Positions 52,265 to 62,345 of a DNA stretch of 64,000 bases are shown piece after piece. A program made the position numbers and the translations under genes. Under the pieces are notes generated by a model. That model had not been told where the DNA came from and did no database searches. It worked only from the letters and a program-made list of their open reading frames with translations. The stretch is from Staphylococcus americanisciuri (lineage in GTDB: Bacteria > Bacillota > Bacilli > Staphylococcales > Staphylococcaceae), in assembly GCF_024814435.1 (NCBI RefSeq), contig NZ_JANUXY010000001.1:124001-188000 (forward strand), in the 5' to 3' direction. The first letter of the stretch is position 1; each line of letters starts with the position of its first letter.

Positions 52265-52699
52265 TTAGCAATGCGTATCGAAAGCTTCTTTAATATCCAT
52301 TGCTAAGTCATTAATGTCTCTACCTTCAATATGTTCACGTGGTGTGAAGTGTACAAGTGTATGCCCTTTGAAAAGTGCAAATGAAGGGCTTGATGGCACT
52401 TGTTGAATATAGTTGCGCATTGTTTCAGTTGCTTCTCTATCTTGACCAGCAAAAACAGTCACTTTATTGTCAGGTTTTTTATCATTTTGTTCAGCAACCG
52501 CTACTGCAGCAGGTCGAGCTAATCCAGCGGCACAACCACAAGTTGAGTTAATCACTACAAATGTCGTTTCATCTTCATGACGTCCATTCATATAGGCAGT
52601 GACGTCATCTGATGTTTCTAAGCTTGTAAAACCATTTTGTGTTAATTCAGCACGCATTTGTGTTGCTAATTCTTTCATATATGCATCATACGCGTTCAT
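52265..52699 (-). CDS. brxA: Bacilliredoxin BrxA (YphP/YqiW family)
   Basis: This thioredoxin-like protein of 144 residues removes bacillithiol from oxidised protein thiols. It has the characteristic CGC motif (Cys-54 and Cys-56 in [14 protein letters not shown]). The segment [18 protein letters not shown] at the C terminus is family-typical. It lies between cvfC and thyA, transcribed in the same direction but ended by its own terminator. Confidence 0.92.
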   Translation of the reverse strand: MNAYDAYMKELATQMRAELTQNGFTSLETSDDVTAYMNGRHEDETTFVVINSTCGCAAGLARPAAVAVAEQNDKKPDNKVTVFAGQDREATETMRNYIQQVPSSPSFALFKGHTLVHFTPREHIEGRDINDLAMDIKEAFDTHC

Positions 52700-52757
52700 G
52701 TATCAATTCGCTCCTTTTATTCTTTTAAGTCATCGTATTCCTTTATTATAGCATTAT

Positions 52758-53876
52758 TTAACGCTTGCGATTGGCAATTTGTTTCCAAATAGATCCAAGT
52801 GCAGCTTCCCCTTGTTCAATACGTGTAATAGCCATTTCAATTTGCATGCGTACTTCATATGCAGGTTCGTCAAGATGTGCTTTTAATGCATCGAGCTGTT
52901 CAGAATTGCCTTCATCAAAAATAAACATTGCTGCACGCCAACGGACAATTTTATGAGGGTCATCTAACGCTTGCATCATCATCGGTAGTGCTTCCGAATA
53001 ACCTAAATCACTAAGCGCATCACCCGCAGCTCGTCTTACGGCAGGACTTTTATCTTTCATGCCCTGATATAAATACGGCAAAGTTTCCTTGCTTTCAATC
53101 ATACTTAGCAGCACGACAGCTTCACGGCGCAACTGCACTTTTTCTTCTTGTAAGGCATACGCTAATAAAGGATAGTCCTCTGTAGTTGGTTTTGGGAAAG
53201 CGCTCAACATTCTTAAACGTGCTTTCCAATCTGTCGCTTGTTGATATGTTTCCAAAGTCACATGGTAATATTGTTTTTGTGGCACATTATCTGTTGTAAT
53301 ATGTTGCGCTTGTTCAACGAGCCGGCGTAGTTCAGTTGGTGGATAAAGGGCATTGATCTCTTCTTCAACTTCATCCATCACTTGTTCAAGCACACCGTAA
53401 CGAATGCCTAATGTGTGCCATTTTCTTAACAAGACAACGTTGTCACTAGGTAATTGTGCCTCTGTCATTGCCTCGATAAAAACATCTTGCAATTGACGAC
53501 GAACTTCTTCATTAGGTGTTGTTAACTTGATTTGATACGGAATGTTTTTAAATTTTAAAACCTCAGCTTTAATCTCACCAAAGTGGGTCTGTACCTCAGC
53601 ATCTTGTGTTGTTTCAACTTGTTCGCCAGTTAATGATGCAGTAATTTTAGGTAGTACTTCCTCCCAATCTGCTTTTGGTGACTTATCAATCGCTAAAAAA
53701 TCTAACACATGAAAAATAGATTTTACGCCTTCAATTGCTAACAGATGGTTAATAAATGCCGGTTGTATTTCGTTAATTTCTGTATATGTGTTTGACTGCT
53801 GATCTTCTCGTTTGTCCGATAAGACAATCTTCATTGTATTTGGACTTGGTGTTGGTTCAATTTTTATAATTTCCAT
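52758..53876 (-). CDS. cvfC: Conserved virulence factor C (CvfC), Nfu-N/HEAT-repeat protein
   Basis: This 372-residue protein has an N-terminal Scaffold-Nfu/NifU-N domain ([35 protein letters not shown]). A C-terminal HEAT-repeat array follows from about residue 230, with [28 protein letters not shown] and [18 protein letters not shown]. In S. aureus cvfC mutants show reduced virulence; the biochemical role is not settled, and iron-sulphur handling is suggested by the N-terminal domain. ATG 53876 gives the S. aureus-like N terminus; upstream in-frame TTG and ATG codons at 53894 and 53885 are less likely. Confidence 0.9.
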   Translation of the reverse strand: MEIIKIEPTPSPNTMKIVLSDKREDQQSNTYTEINEIQPAFINHLLAIEGVKSIFHVLDFLAIDKSPKADWEEVLPKITASLTGEQVETTQDAEVQTHFGEIKAEVLKFKNIPYQIKLTTPNEEVRRQLQDVFIEAMTEAQLPSDNVVLLRKWHTLGIRYGVLEQVMDEVEEEINALYPPTELRRLVEQAQHITTDNVPQKQYYHVTLETYQQATDWKARLRMLSAFPKPTTEDYPLLAYALQEEKVQLRREAVVLLSMIESKETLPYLYQGMKDKSPAVRRAAGDALSDLGYSEALPMMMQALDDPHKIVRWRAAMFIFDEGNSEQLDALKAHLDEPAYEVRMQIEMAITRIEQGEAALGSIWKQIANRKR

Positions 53877-53904
53877 ATTGCGCATTGCCCCCAATTCTGC
53901 AATA

Positions 53905-54090
53905 TTATTGTAAATATTTGCCTAAGGATTGGATACGTTGACCAACAGAACAAGAATGGATACAGAAGTGATGTGCGGCCGTTTTACTTTCTTCTTTCCT
54001 CAAATGAGATTTGATTAAACATTGTGTACAGTAGTCGGCCATAAGTGAATCAATTGTTGCAATCGCCACTCTTTTTTCCTCAGTTAACAT
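53905..54090 (-). CDS. Small zinc-finger domain protein
   Basis: This 61-residue protein has four metal-ligand cysteines in a CxxC...CxxxC arrangement (DYCTQC and HFCIHSC), plus histidines, in the style of zinc-finger domain-containing proteins found next to cvfC. ATG 54090 follows GAGGTGACAG; a longer reading from 54141 is rejected. Function is unknown. It probably leads the cvfC transcript. Confidence 0.78.
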   Translation of the reverse strand: MLTEEKRVAIATIDSLMADYCTQCLIKSHLRKEESKTAAHHFCIHSCSVGQRIQSLGKYLQ

Positions 54091-54341
54091 ATCTGTCACC
54101 TCATTTATGTTCATTAGTATAAACAAACATAATGGTAACATGATTTTGCACTGCGTTGAAACGTTTGACTCAAATAATGGTAATGATTATGTGCATTGGG
54201 AGTGGTATCTCATAGTTTTAAAAAGATTCTGTTGTTTCACTCTTACACAGCTACGGTCTTTTATACCATTGTTTCACTTTGGATATGGCTTTCTTTTAAT
54301 GTTCCACCCTCTTTCTTTCACAATAGTGTTTTAATTCGTTA
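54091..54341. other. Divergent spacer, no gene
   Basis: There is no ORF or known RNA. TGGTAATGATTATGT (54179-54193) is a 12-of-15 match to the Fur-type palindrome and lies about 90 bases upstream of the zinc-finger gene; this is weak. Confidence 0.35.
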
Positions 54342-54370
54342 TTGAAATTTTTATTTGACTGTTCTATGAT
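54342..54370 (+). promoter_or_regulatory. Promoter of the preQ1-controlled transporter
   Basis: TTGAAA (54342-54347), a 17-base spacer and TATGAT (54365-54370) put the transcript start just upstream of the riboswitch. Confidence 0.6.
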
Positions 54371-54385
54371 GTATTAGTTGTTAAA

Positions 54386-54425
54386 CAGCGGTTTCTAAAC
54401 ACCCGCATTATCAAAATTTAGGAGG
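54386..54425 (+). ncRNA. PreQ1-I riboswitch (translational type)
   Basis: GCGG (54388-54391) pairs with CCGC (54403-54406). The loop between them contains CTAAA (54395-54399), which can pair with TTTAG (54417-54421) in the A-rich tail, closing the H-type pseudoknot of class I preQ1 aptamers. The second pseudoknot strand overlaps the ribosome-binding site AGGAGG (54420-54425), so preQ1 binding would block translation. The downstream gene encodes a queuosine-precursor transporter, which fits the ligand. Confidence 0.8.
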
Positions 54426-54432
54426 AAAAAGC

Positions 54433-55134
54433 ATGTACAATGAAATAATAGGCATTGTTGCCTTTGTGGTTACTTTTAGCCTAATGGTTTTAATGTTTCG
54501 TATTTTTGGGAAGCAAGGTCTCTATGCTTGGGTAGCAATGGGGACAATCATTGCCAATATTCAAGTGTTAAAAACAATCGATATTTTTACGATATCTGCA
54601 ACGCTAGGAAATGTAATGTTTGCATCGATTTATTTAGCGACAGATATACTGAATGATATTTATGGCAGAAAGGTTGCTAAAAAGGCGGTATGGCTTGGTT
54701 TCACATCGACATTAGTCATGATTATAGTGATGCAAGTGTCATTAGCCTTTGTACCGAGTGAAGCGGACATCGCACAAGATGCATTGAAAACCATTTTTGA
54801 TGTAATTCCACGTATTGCGATAGCATCCATTGTGGCGTATATCATCGGTCAGCATATTGATGTTTTTATTTTTAATGCAATCAAAAAAGTATTTACGTCA
54901 GATCGTACATTTTTTATACGAGCATATGGGAGTACGACATTAAGTTCTATAGTAGATACCGCTTTATTTGTTTTAATTGCATTTTATGGTGGTCCTTTAC
55001 CAAATGATGTTATTTTAGAAATCTTTATTACGACTTATTTATTGAAGCTGGTTTCTACAATTTTCAACGTACCATTTGGTTATTGGGCGAAATCAATGTA
55101 TCGACGTGGTAAAATTACTGAAGACAACATTTAA
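54433..55134 (+). CDS. Queuosine precursor transporter (YhhQ/COG1738 family)
   Basis: This 233-residue membrane protein of the COG1738 family imports preQ0, preQ1 or queuine-like precursors for tRNA modification. About six helices are predicted, with conserved segments ASIYLATDILNDIYGRKVAKKAVW, YIIGQHIDVFIFNAIKK and STTLSSIVDTALFVLIAF. ATG 54433 follows AGGAGG that is part of the preQ1 riboswitch. No queuosine biosynthesis gene lies nearby, consistent with salvage rather than synthesis. Confidence 0.88.
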   Translation: MYNEIIGIVAFVVTFSLMVLMFRIFGKQGLYAWVAMGTIIANIQVLKTIDIFTISATLGNVMFASIYLATDILNDIYGRKVAKKAVWLGFTSTLVMIIVMQVSLAFVPSEADIAQDALKTIFDVIPRIAIASIVAYIIGQHIDVFIFNAIKKVFTSDRTFFIRAYGSTTLSSIVDTALFVLIAFYGGPLPNDVILEIFITTYLLKLVSTIFNVPFGYWAKSMYRRGKITEDNI

Positions 55135-55197
55135 TATGAAAGTGGGTAATTAGCGTTATTTGACACACTGCCCCTTTTTTCTAGCTAGGAGTGTAAA

Positions 55198-55596
55198 ATG
55201 ATGGCTAAAATTTATTTTGATGCAGCAACCAAAGGAAACCCAGGTATGAGTGCGTGTGGTATCGTAATTGTTGAAGAAGCTCAACGTTATACAGATGGCC
55301 AAATATTGGGGGAAATGGACAATCATAGTGCGGAATGGGAAGCATTGATTTACGCGTTACAGCAAGCAGCTCAATTACAAGTTGTAAATGCATTAATTTA
55401 TACAGATTCACAATTAATTGAAGATGCAGTTAACCGTAATTATGTGAAAAATAGACGCTTTAAACCGTACTTGGTGCAGTTTAACGAACTGGCAGATACA
55501 TTTAATCTTTGTTTTGTTAAATGGGTACCACGTGGGCAGAATAAAGAAGCGAATCAACTCGCACAACAAACACTCTATCAAGCGATAAAGCAATAA
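55198..55596 (+). CDS. RNase HI-like protein (RVT_3/YpeP family)
   Basis: This 132-residue RNase H-fold protein shows the catalytic acidic residues in IYFDAATKGNPG (Asp), SAEWEALIYAL (Glu) and IYTDSQLIED (Asp). The basic C-terminal part is short. It may hydrolyse RNA in RNA-DNA hybrids, but activity is not certain for this subfamily. Two ATG codons (55198 and 55201) are adjacent; either may start. It is not fused to other domains. Confidence 0.85.
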   Translation: MMAKIYFDAATKGNPGMSACGIVIVEEAQRYTDGQILGEMDNHSAEWEALIYALQQAAQLQVVNALIYTDSQLIEDAVNRNYVKNRRFKPYLVQFNELADTFNLCFVKWVPRGQNKEANQLAQQTLYQAIKQ

Positions 55597-55601
55597 TATA
55601 T

Positions 55602-55652
55602 AAAGAGAGACAGCATACCATTTCTAATGAAACCGGTGCTGTCTCTCTTATA
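55602..55652. terminator. Bidirectional terminator between the RNase HI-like and exonuclease genes
   Basis: AAGAGAGACAGCA (55603-55615) and TGCTGTCTCTCTT (55637-55649) form a perfect 13-bp stem. Confidence 0.9.
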
Positions 55653-55654
55653 TT

Positions 55655-56536
55655 TTATAATGACAAAATATATCTTTTAGCGACACGTAATTCGTGTTCA
55701 TCACATACGTTCAATATATGTTCAAGGTCAGGTCTGTAGGTCATTTGTTGCCATATATCCTGGGTCTCAATAGGTGCGTCACAAATAATTTCAGCTAAAC
55801 GTTTAGAACAGAGTAAGTTGTCCATATTGGCATTGATTTTCTTTTGTTGACCGGGTGTTAAAGCAGTAATATTTGAGATGACTTCTTCAACAGAACCATA
55901 TTGTTGAATGAGCTTAATCGCTGTTTTCTCTCCTATGCCTTTGACTCCTGGGTATCCGTCTGCAGTGTCCCCCATAAATGCTTTGACATCGATAAGTTGC
56001 TTAGGTGCCAAACCATAATGTTCTCGGAAAGTGGCATCATCAAATTTCAAATATTCCGTAAAGCCCTTTTTAACGAGCCAAATATGGATATTTTCAGCGC
56101 TACATTGTAGTAAATCACGATCTCCAGTAATGACATATACATTTGTATGAGTGTCATGTGCACTTTGTGTAGCGAGTGTTCCAATAACATCATCAGCTTC
56201 ATAGTTAGGCAATCCTATGTTAAAGAACCCCAATGCTTGTGATATCTGTTGAACATGGCTGAATTGCGGAACCAATGCTTCGGGTGGTTCAGGTCGATTT
56301 TGTTTGTAGCCTTGGAACAGTTCATTACGAAAAGTTGTTTTGCCCATATCCCAACATACAGCTAGGTGCGTCGGTTGGATATCTGTTACCGCTCGTAACA
56401 CGTGACGTACGAAGCCCTGTGTGCCATTTGTAGGGATGCCATTCGAATTGATCATATAGTTTTTATGGACGCTTGTCGCAAAAAAATGGCGGAATAACAG
56501 CGCCATGCCGTCTATTAATAGTATGCGTTTGTTCAT
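55655..56536 (-). CDS. 5'-3' exonuclease (FEN/YpcP-like)
   Basis: This 293-residue protein is the 5'-nuclease domain alone, homologous to the N-terminal exonuclease part of DNA polymerase I. It has the metal-ligand motifs LLIDGMALLFR, NYEADDVIGTLA and TGDRDLLQ, a helix-hairpin-helix VKAFMGDTADGYPGVKGIGEKTA, and no polymerase domain. It may act as a flap endonuclease or primer remover. It lies 13 bases downstream of dynA. Confidence 0.9.
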   Translation of the reverse strand: MNKRILLIDGMALLFRHFFATSVHKNYMINSNGIPTNGTQGFVRHVLRAVTDIQPTHLAVCWDMGKTTFRNELFQGYKQNRPEPPEALVPQFSHVQQISQALGFFNIGLPNYEADDVIGTLATQSAHDTHTNVYVITGDRDLLQCSAENIHIWLVKKGFTEYLKFDDATFREHYGLAPKQLIDVKAFMGDTADGYPGVKGIGEKTAIKLIQQYGSVEEVISNITALTPGQQKKINANMDNLLCSKRLAEIICDAPIETQDIWQQMTYRPDLEHILNVCDEHELRVAKRYILSL

Positions 56537-56549
56537 TATAATTTATCCT

Positions 56550-59500
56550 TTAGTTCAAAATTTGTTTAAGTTCAGGTAATGTTGCTTTCAATATGGCTAC
56601 TTGTGTCTGATCCATATCGAATGATAACATTTTAGCTATTTCTTGTTGTGCGGTTTGTTCTAATGCATCGAGTATGCTTATTGCCTGCTCGTTCAATAAC
56701 GTCAAATAGTCTTCTAATGCACTGTTGAGCTGTTTTAAGCAAGGCTGTAATTGTTCGACTGTTATATCTTTAATCATCGTCTGAACTTGTTGTTGTTGTT
56801 TTGGTTGTAAAATATTTCTTTTTGTCAGTTGTTTTGGCAAATGTGCAATGAATGATGACAAATCTAAATGGAGATAGGGTGTCTCTAGTGTTTCGGCTGT
56901 CAGTTGTGTATCAGCTTGTAAAATGATGTGACGTTGTCCTATATCCGTAATGATTGGTGCAAGTTGATGTGCAAATTGCTTTTCAAAATATTGTTTCAAT
57001 CGATTGACGAGTAAAGTTTGTTCTAAATACAACTTTTGATGTATTTGATCAAGATAGTTTTTCGATGTATGTCGCTTAGCACTTTTAAAATCATCTGAAG
57101 CTGTCATTTGTGTATTGAAAGCGGACTTTACAATATCTAAAAGTTGAATATTGAGTCGTTCGTTGAGATAGTATATCTGATCATCGCGTTCGTTACGATA
57201 TTGTTGATTTACAGATTCTATGAGTTGCTTAGGAAAGACGCGTATCTTATCGTAGCGTTGTAAATATTCATTGTTTTGCTTGATTTGTGAGGCATTATGT
57301 TCAACATCGGTTAACATTATTTCAAGCGATTGTGTAATAGCATCTAACTGATGTAGAATTTGTTTTTCAAGCACTTGTTTTGATTCAATATCTGAGAATG
57401 TTTGGATGGCTTCACGTAGTTGCGTAATCCCTTCGTCGCCACCACGTAATGCTTCTCGGCTAGATACATCAAATATTTCACATTGCATACCGACTTCTGC
57501 TAATGCATCTTTCGTATATGTATGCACATCAGCAAGGTCTTCAGGCGTTTCTGCTAAATCAACCGCGTTAATAACCATCTTGAATGTTTGATTTTCGATT
57601 AGCTGGTTCATCTCTTTCATATGTTCGATAAACGCTTTATCATTATCTGTAAAAGCATGGTTGAAATAACTAACGTATAGGATGAGGTCGGCCGTTGCTA
57701 AAATCTTCTCCGTTTCATTAGTATGTCGTTGATTATTTGAATACAGTCCAAGCGAATCAACAATAATCTTATCTTTTAACCACTCATGTTCTAATTGTAA
57801 ATGGACGGTTTTTACAAATGTTGCATATTCATCTTCTGCACTCCATTTTTTTAGTTCGTGTTGCGGAATATCTAATTCATAGCTATCTTTAGTTAAAGAT
57901 TCATATAATGCATAATTCTTCTCAATCGCTTCAATAAAAGCTAATTTGTTTTTATCGATACGCCCTTTTAAATCTTGCAAATCTTGCGTTAAAAAGTCAT
58001 CAATAGATTCAAAATGATAGTCGACAGTTTCAACTACGTCATTTAATTCATCTAGCAATATATCTCGTGTTTTGAAAGTGACGGTATTTTGATGTCCATA
58101 TGAAATTTCAGTTGTCGCTGCTGTTGTAGGATTAGGTGAGCTCACGAGATACTGATCACCTAATAATGCATTAATCAGACTGCTCTTCCCTGCACTAAAC
58201 GTTCCAAACACACCAATTTTTATCACTTGATTATCTACACGTTGTAAGGTATCTTGCATGTTATTAACCTGTGCGTCGTATAGTGATAATTTCGATAGGG
58301 TTGCCAATGCTTGTTCAATTCGATTACGTTGAGATGCTTGCTTCTTGTCAGTTATAGCTGGTTGTTCAATGAGCGCATCTGACACTTGAGACACGATTTG
58401 TGAAGGAGTATAAGTTATCTTTGTTCGATCGATTAATTTGTCTAAAGAATCGTCGAGATGAATGTAATAATGCTGATAATTTGCTGTATCCAATGACGTT
58501 TTAAGTTTACGCAATGTATGGTATCGCTCGTAAGTATCAGTCGTTTCGTTCGATGATGAAGATGCGAGTTCAACGTGTGCATGAGCGATGATTTCTTCAT
58601 CAAGTGGTTTGGCTTCCTTAAGGATATATTGTCCAATCTGCTTCATCAATGCTTCAGAGAATGTTAATACATACTGATTGCTAATTTGAACTTGTGTTTG
58701 ATATAGATCAGTAATAAGTGAAGCTGGTATTGTATATGCTTGATTCAAAATGCGTTCATTGAGTGCTGCATTGTCAATAAAACGTGTTAGAAAAGCCATA
58801 TCTGCTTGCATAGGCTTAACAATCTCTTGTGTTACTTGCGTTTGGAGGGCAGACATGAGTGTAGCAAGGCGTTCTTCACGTGCTTGTTCAATCTTTTTGC
58901 GTTTATTAAATAACCCACCTAACGAAAAATCTTTCGTCATACTTTCTAAGTAATAGCGTATATGTTCTCGCATATCATGCGTCATAATGTAAGCGTTGTC
59001 AATGATTGCTTTACGTTGTTTTTCTAAGTGCTGACTTAATGCATCCGTATTACTAATCAGTTGTGCCTCATTATGAACGGATTGTTCTTGTATATGATGA
59101 TCATATGCTGCGTCAAAGTCAGCTGCTTCGATATTCAATGTTTCTAGACAACTTGCCATTTGTTGCGTTAAATAATCAGATTGATGTTTTTGAATAAATG
59201 CGACCATTCGTGATACATAATCTGCAAGTGGTTCACGATCGGCATCTTGTTCATGCATATATGTTTTTAATGCTGCAAACTGATTTTCTGGATGCTCAAA
59301 TTTAGTAACATAAAAAATTTTTTCTAGCGTAATGTCCCAATCAGATAGGGACTTGGTTACACGCGCTTTGAATGCATCAAAAGAGAGCTCGGCATCGTTG
59401 TGTTTGTCAATCTGGTTAATCACAAATGAAACAGGAATACCCGCTTGATTTAGTTGCTTCATAAATTGAAAGTTTAAAGCAGATTGCACGTGATTATAAT

Positions 59501-59996
59501 CGACGGTATAAAACACCATATTGCTTGTATATAAGAAACGTTCAGTACTATGACTGTGTGATTTGACGTTTGAGTCTACCCCTGGTGTATCTTGGAATGT
59601 AAAGCCGTTTTGGTAGTCGTCGGATTGAAAGCGAATGTCGATTGACTCCACGTTATAGTTTTCTTTGTTCATTTGTTTAACATCATCATAAGACGACAAT
59701 TCTGTGTACTGTTGCCCTTCGATATTTGCAGTAATCCCGGGTGTATCGGATACAGTTACTAAAGCGGTATTACTTGTTGTTGGGACTGGTGAACTTGGTA
59801 AAATGTTTTGCCCAATCAAGTTATTAATAATGGTTGATTTACCGGCTGAAAAGTGACCGACAAACGTCATTGTATAATGTGCCAAGTAGACTTTTTTTAT
59901 GATTTGGTTAATCGTCTGAACGAAATGCGTGTGATCAGACTTTTCAACTTCTTTTTTTAATTTATAAAGGATATCTAATTGTTCAATATTGTTCAT
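56550..59996 (-). CDS. dynA: Bacterial dynamin DynA with two GTPase domains
   Basis: This 1148-residue protein contains two tandem dynamin-like halves. The first GTPase P-loop is GHFSAGKST (residues 47-55) with a following switch FQDTPGVDSN. The second is GTFSAGKSS near residue 600 with IIVDSLGLYSN. Each is followed by a long helical stalk. In Bacillus the homologue DynA (about 1190 residues) tethers and fuses membranes and helps membrane repair and phage tolerance. The gene heads an operon with the 5' nuclease. No transmembrane segment is needed; membrane binding is via the stalk tips. Confidence 0.94.
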   Translation of the reverse strand: MNNIEQLDILYKLKKEVEKSDHTHFVQTINQIIKKVYLAHYTMTFVGHFSAGKSTIINNLIGQNILPSSPVPTTSNTALVTVSDTPGITANIEGQQYTELSSYDDVKQMNKENYNVESIDIRFQSDDYQNGFTFQDTPGVDSNVKSHSHSTERFLYTSNMVFYTVDYNHVQSALNFQFMKQLNQAGIPVSFVINQIDKHNDAELSFDAFKARVTKSLSDWDITLEKIFYVTKFEHPENQFAALKTYMHEQDADREPLADYVSRMVAFIQKHQSDYLTQQMASCLETLNIEAADFDAAYDHHIQEQSVHNEAQLISNTDALSQHLEKQRKAIIDNAYIMTHDMREHIRYYLESMTKDFSLGGLFNKRKKIEQAREERLATLMSALQTQVTQEIVKPMQADMAFLTRFIDNAALNERILNQAYTIPASLITDLYQTQVQISNQYVLTFSEALMKQIGQYILKEAKPLDEEIIAHAHVELASSSSNETTDTYERYHTLRKLKTSLDTANYQHYYIHLDDSLDKLIDRTKITYTPSQIVSQVSDALIEQPAITDKKQASQRNRIEQALATLSKLSLYDAQVNNMQDTLQRVDNQVIKIGVFGTFSAGKSSLINALLGDQYLVSSPNPTTAATTEISYGHQNTVTFKTRDILLDELNDVVETVDYHFESIDDFLTQDLQDLKGRIDKNKLAFIEAIEKNYALYESLTKDSYELDIPQHELKKWSAEDEYATFVKTVHLQLEHEWLKDKIIVDSLGLYSNNQRHTNETEKILATADLILYVSYFNHAFTDNDKAFIEHMKEMNQLIENQTFKMVINAVDLAETPEDLADVHTYTKDALAEVGMQCEIFDVSSREALRGGDEGITQLREAIQTFSDIESKQVLEKQILHQLDAITQSLEIMLTDVEHNASQIKQNNEYLQRYDKIRVFPKQLIESVNQQYRNERDDQIYYLNERLNIQLLDIVKSAFNTQMTASDDFKSAKRHTSKNYLDQIHQKLYLEQTLLVNRLKQYFEKQFAHQLAPIITDIGQRHIILQADTQLTAETLETPYLHLDLSSFIAHLPKQLTKRNILQPKQQQQVQTMIKDITVEQLQPCLKQLNSALEDYLTLLNEQAISILDALEQTAQQEIAKMLSFDMDQTQVAILKATLPELKQILN

Positions 59997-60060
59997 TTTT
60001 AATAATTCCCCTTGTTTCCTTCGTGTACTTATATGCTATTGTATAGTATTTACGCCAAAC

Positions 60061-60150
60061 TTAAAATGGGATAAGCAGAAATCTTTTTGTTGGAGTGAGG
60101 CATAACGCATTTATCTGTTGAGAAAACGCTTGTCAGTATTTGCAATGTAG
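60061..60150 (+). repeat. Dispersed intergenic repeat, copy 5
   Basis: GGGATAAGCAGAAATCTTTT and GGAGTGAGGCATAACGCATTT are relatives of the GGGACAGAAATC/GAGTGAGACA elements at 9359 and 47834. Confidence 0.45.
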
Positions 60151-60174
60151 GACTTTTGACAGAACTTCATAAAA

Positions 60175-60206
60175 AACTGACGACCTTGAAAGATCGCCAG
60201 TTCGAG
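60175..60206 (-). terminator. Terminator of rarD
   Basis: In the minus direction AACTGGCGATC pairs with GGTCGTCAGTT, followed by TTTTT (60175-60202 plus tail). Confidence 0.8.
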
Positions 60207-60212
60207 CTTTGT

Positions 60213-61121
60213 CTATGTAAGAGGATTTGGTTTGCGTCGTATCTTGACTACTTGTGACAGGACATAGATGAGAATGCCTGACCATATGAAACAAAAAGTA
60301 ATAAATTGATCCAAGTTGAATGCTTCTTTAAAAACAAAAATACCATTTAAAAAGATGAGTGTCGGTCCAACATATTGAATAAATCCGATAAGGGATAGTG
60401 GGATACGATTGGCTGCTGCTGAGAATGATAGCAATGGAACGGCTGTCACGATACCAGAAAATATCAACCAGAATGTTGAGCTGTTCATTCCTATACTTAG
60501 CCCATGTGAATGATTGATAAAAATCAAATACAGCAAAGCCATAGGTGTTGTGGCAAAGGTCTCAATAGTGATACTACTGATTGCACTAAGTGGCACAAGC
60601 TTTTTTAATAAACCATAAATCCCAAATGTAAATGCTAAAAATAATGAAATAAATGGAAATTCTCCTACTTTGATTGTCATATAAATAACACCAATCGTTG
60701 CGAGACCTATTGCGCACCATTCAAGCCGTGTGAAACGTTCTTTAAAAAAGATCATTGCTAACATAATACTCACTAATGGATTAATATAATAACCAAGACT
60801 TGTTTGTAAGACATAGTTTTCGTTAATGGCATATATGAATATCCCCCAGTTCAATGTTACAACATACCCTGCAATCACGATGATAATAAGCTTTTTAGGT
60901 GTTTGAATCAATTGTTGAATGTCCCCTTTGAGCTGATTCCATTGTTTGGTTATGGGTATGAGTATAATCATAAAGATAAGAGATAAGATAATGCGAAACA
61001 TCAAAATCTCTGTTGCATTTATCTCTGTAATTAATGCCCAATATAGTGGCAAAATTCCCCACATAAAATACGCGGCAAAAGCATAAAAAATCCCCTGTTG
61101 AAATGATGATGAATGCTTCAT
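60213..61121 (-). CDS. rarD: EamA-family transporter RarD
   Basis: This 302-residue membrane protein has ten predicted helices arranged as two EamA repeats and the RarD-specific N terminus (GIFYAFAAYFMWGILPLYWALI). The substrate is unknown; the name derives from a chloramphenicol-sensitivity phenotype in other bacteria. ATG 61121 is used, with GAGAGGTG upstream, rather than the GTG at 61127. It is transcribed alone. Confidence 0.87.
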   Translation of the reverse strand: MKHSSSFQQGIFYAFAAYFMWGILPLYWALITEINATEILMFRIILSLIFMIILIPITKQWNQLKGDIQQLIQTPKKLIIIVIAGYVVTLNWGIFIYAINENYVLQTSLGYYINPLVSIMLAMIFFKERFTRLEWCAIGLATIGVIYMTIKVGEFPFISLFLAFTFGIYGLLKKLVPLSAISSITIETFATTPMALLYLIFINHSHGLSIGMNSSTFWLIFSGIVTAVPLLSFSAAANRIPLSLIGFIQYVGPTLIFLNGIFVFKEAFNLDQFITFCFIWSGILIYVLSQVVKIRRKPNPLT

Positions 61122-61156
61122 ACACACACCTCTCTTATAGAATATATGACAAACAC

Positions 61157-62278
61157 TTATCTATTAGCCCAATATTGATAGTAAGTGGTTTCAATATAAC
61201 CATTGAATAACTTACGGCGTTTCGTTGCCTTACGATTGACAAGATATTCAAATTCTTTACTGCTCGTCATAATGTACATGGACAACTGTGGATGTTGTTG
61301 AAGCAATTTGCCTAGATAACGATACATTTCTTCAACTTCATCTCTTTCCCCGATACGTTCGCCATATGGTGGGTTGCCAATTAAACCAATCGGACCATCA
61401 TGATTGATTGTTAGTGTATTAACATCTTTAACTTCAAATTGTATAATGTCCCCTACACCAACTTCATCTGCGTTACGGCGCGCGATTTCAATCATTTCTG
61501 GATCGATATCTGATGCATAAATTTGAATTTCTTTATCATAATCTGCTTGAGCATCAGCTTCAGCACGCATTTGATCGAAAAGGGTATCGGGGATAATCGA
61601 CCATTGTTCTGAAACAAATGAACGATTGAAACCAGGCGCAATATTTTGTGCGATGAGACAAGCTTCAATCGCAATCGTACCTGATCCACAGAAAGGATCA
61701 ATGAGAGGTGTTTCTCCTGTCCAGTTTGCGAGCTTGACTAAGCTGGCTGCTAAAGTTTCTTTGATAGGTGCTTCCCCTTGCGCTAGACGATAGCCACGTT
61801 TGTTTAATCCAGAACCTGATGTATCGATAGTCAGTAGTACATTGTCTTTTAAAATATTGACTTCAACTGGATATTTTGCACCCGATTCATCTAGCCAGCC
61901 TGATACGTGGTGTTCGGATTTGAGCTTTTCAACAATTGCTTTTTTTGTGATTGCTTGTACATCTGGAACACTGTGTAGGATGGATTTTAAGCTGCGTCCT
62001 TGTACGGGGAATTGTCCGTCTGCTGGAATGAGTTCATGCCATGGTAAGGCTTTCGTTTTTTCAAACAATTCGTCAAAACTTGTTGCTTTAAACTGTCCAA
62101 CAATAAGCTTGACACGGTCAGCTGTTCGTAACCATAAGTTCGCTTTAACAATTGCTTGTGCGTCGCCTTCAAAATAAATACGCCCATTTTCAACGCGTGT
62201 TTTATAGCCTAACTCTTGTACTTCTTTTGCAACAATGGCTTCCAATCCCATAGGACAAACGGCTAATAACTGATACAT
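61157..62278 (-). CDS. THUMP-domain RNA (guanine-N2) methyltransferase, YpsC/RlmL-like
   Basis: This class I SAM-dependent methyltransferase of 373 residues has an N-terminal ferredoxin-like/THUMP domain (about 1-160). The catalytic domain contains DPFCGSGTIAIEACL and the amino-methyltransferase motif NPPYGERIG (motif IV, N-P-P-Y). It probably modifies 23S rRNA, by homology with the RlmL family. ATG 62278 follows TAGGAGG. rnpB lies directly upstream on the same strand. Confidence 0.9.
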   Translation of the reverse strand: MYQLLAVCPMGLEAIVAKEVQELGYKTRVENGRIYFEGDAQAIVKANLWLRTADRVKLIVGQFKATSFDELFEKTKALPWHELIPADGQFPVQGRSLKSILHSVPDVQAITKKAIVEKLKSEHHVSGWLDESGAKYPVEVNILKDNVLLTIDTSGSGLNKRGYRLAQGEAPIKETLAASLVKLANWTGETPLIDPFCGSGTIAIEACLIAQNIAPGFNRSFVSEQWSIIPDTLFDQMRAEADAQADYDKEIQIYASDIDPEMIEIARRNADEVGVGDIIQFEVKDVNTLTINHDGPIGLIGNPPYGERIGERDEVEEMYRYLGKLLQQHPQLSMYIMTSSKEFEYLVNRKATKRRKLFNGYIETTYYQYWANR

Positions 62279-62345
62279 AATGAACCTCCTAAATAGTAGA
62301 TGATTGAATAAAGTTAATTTTTAAATATATGGTTCATACATTTAA

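Noticed and set aside
61800..62177. Plus-strand ORF of 125 codons opposite the RNA methyltransferase gene
   Set aside because: It is antisense to a conserved methyltransferase gene with clear motifs; no independent start signals.
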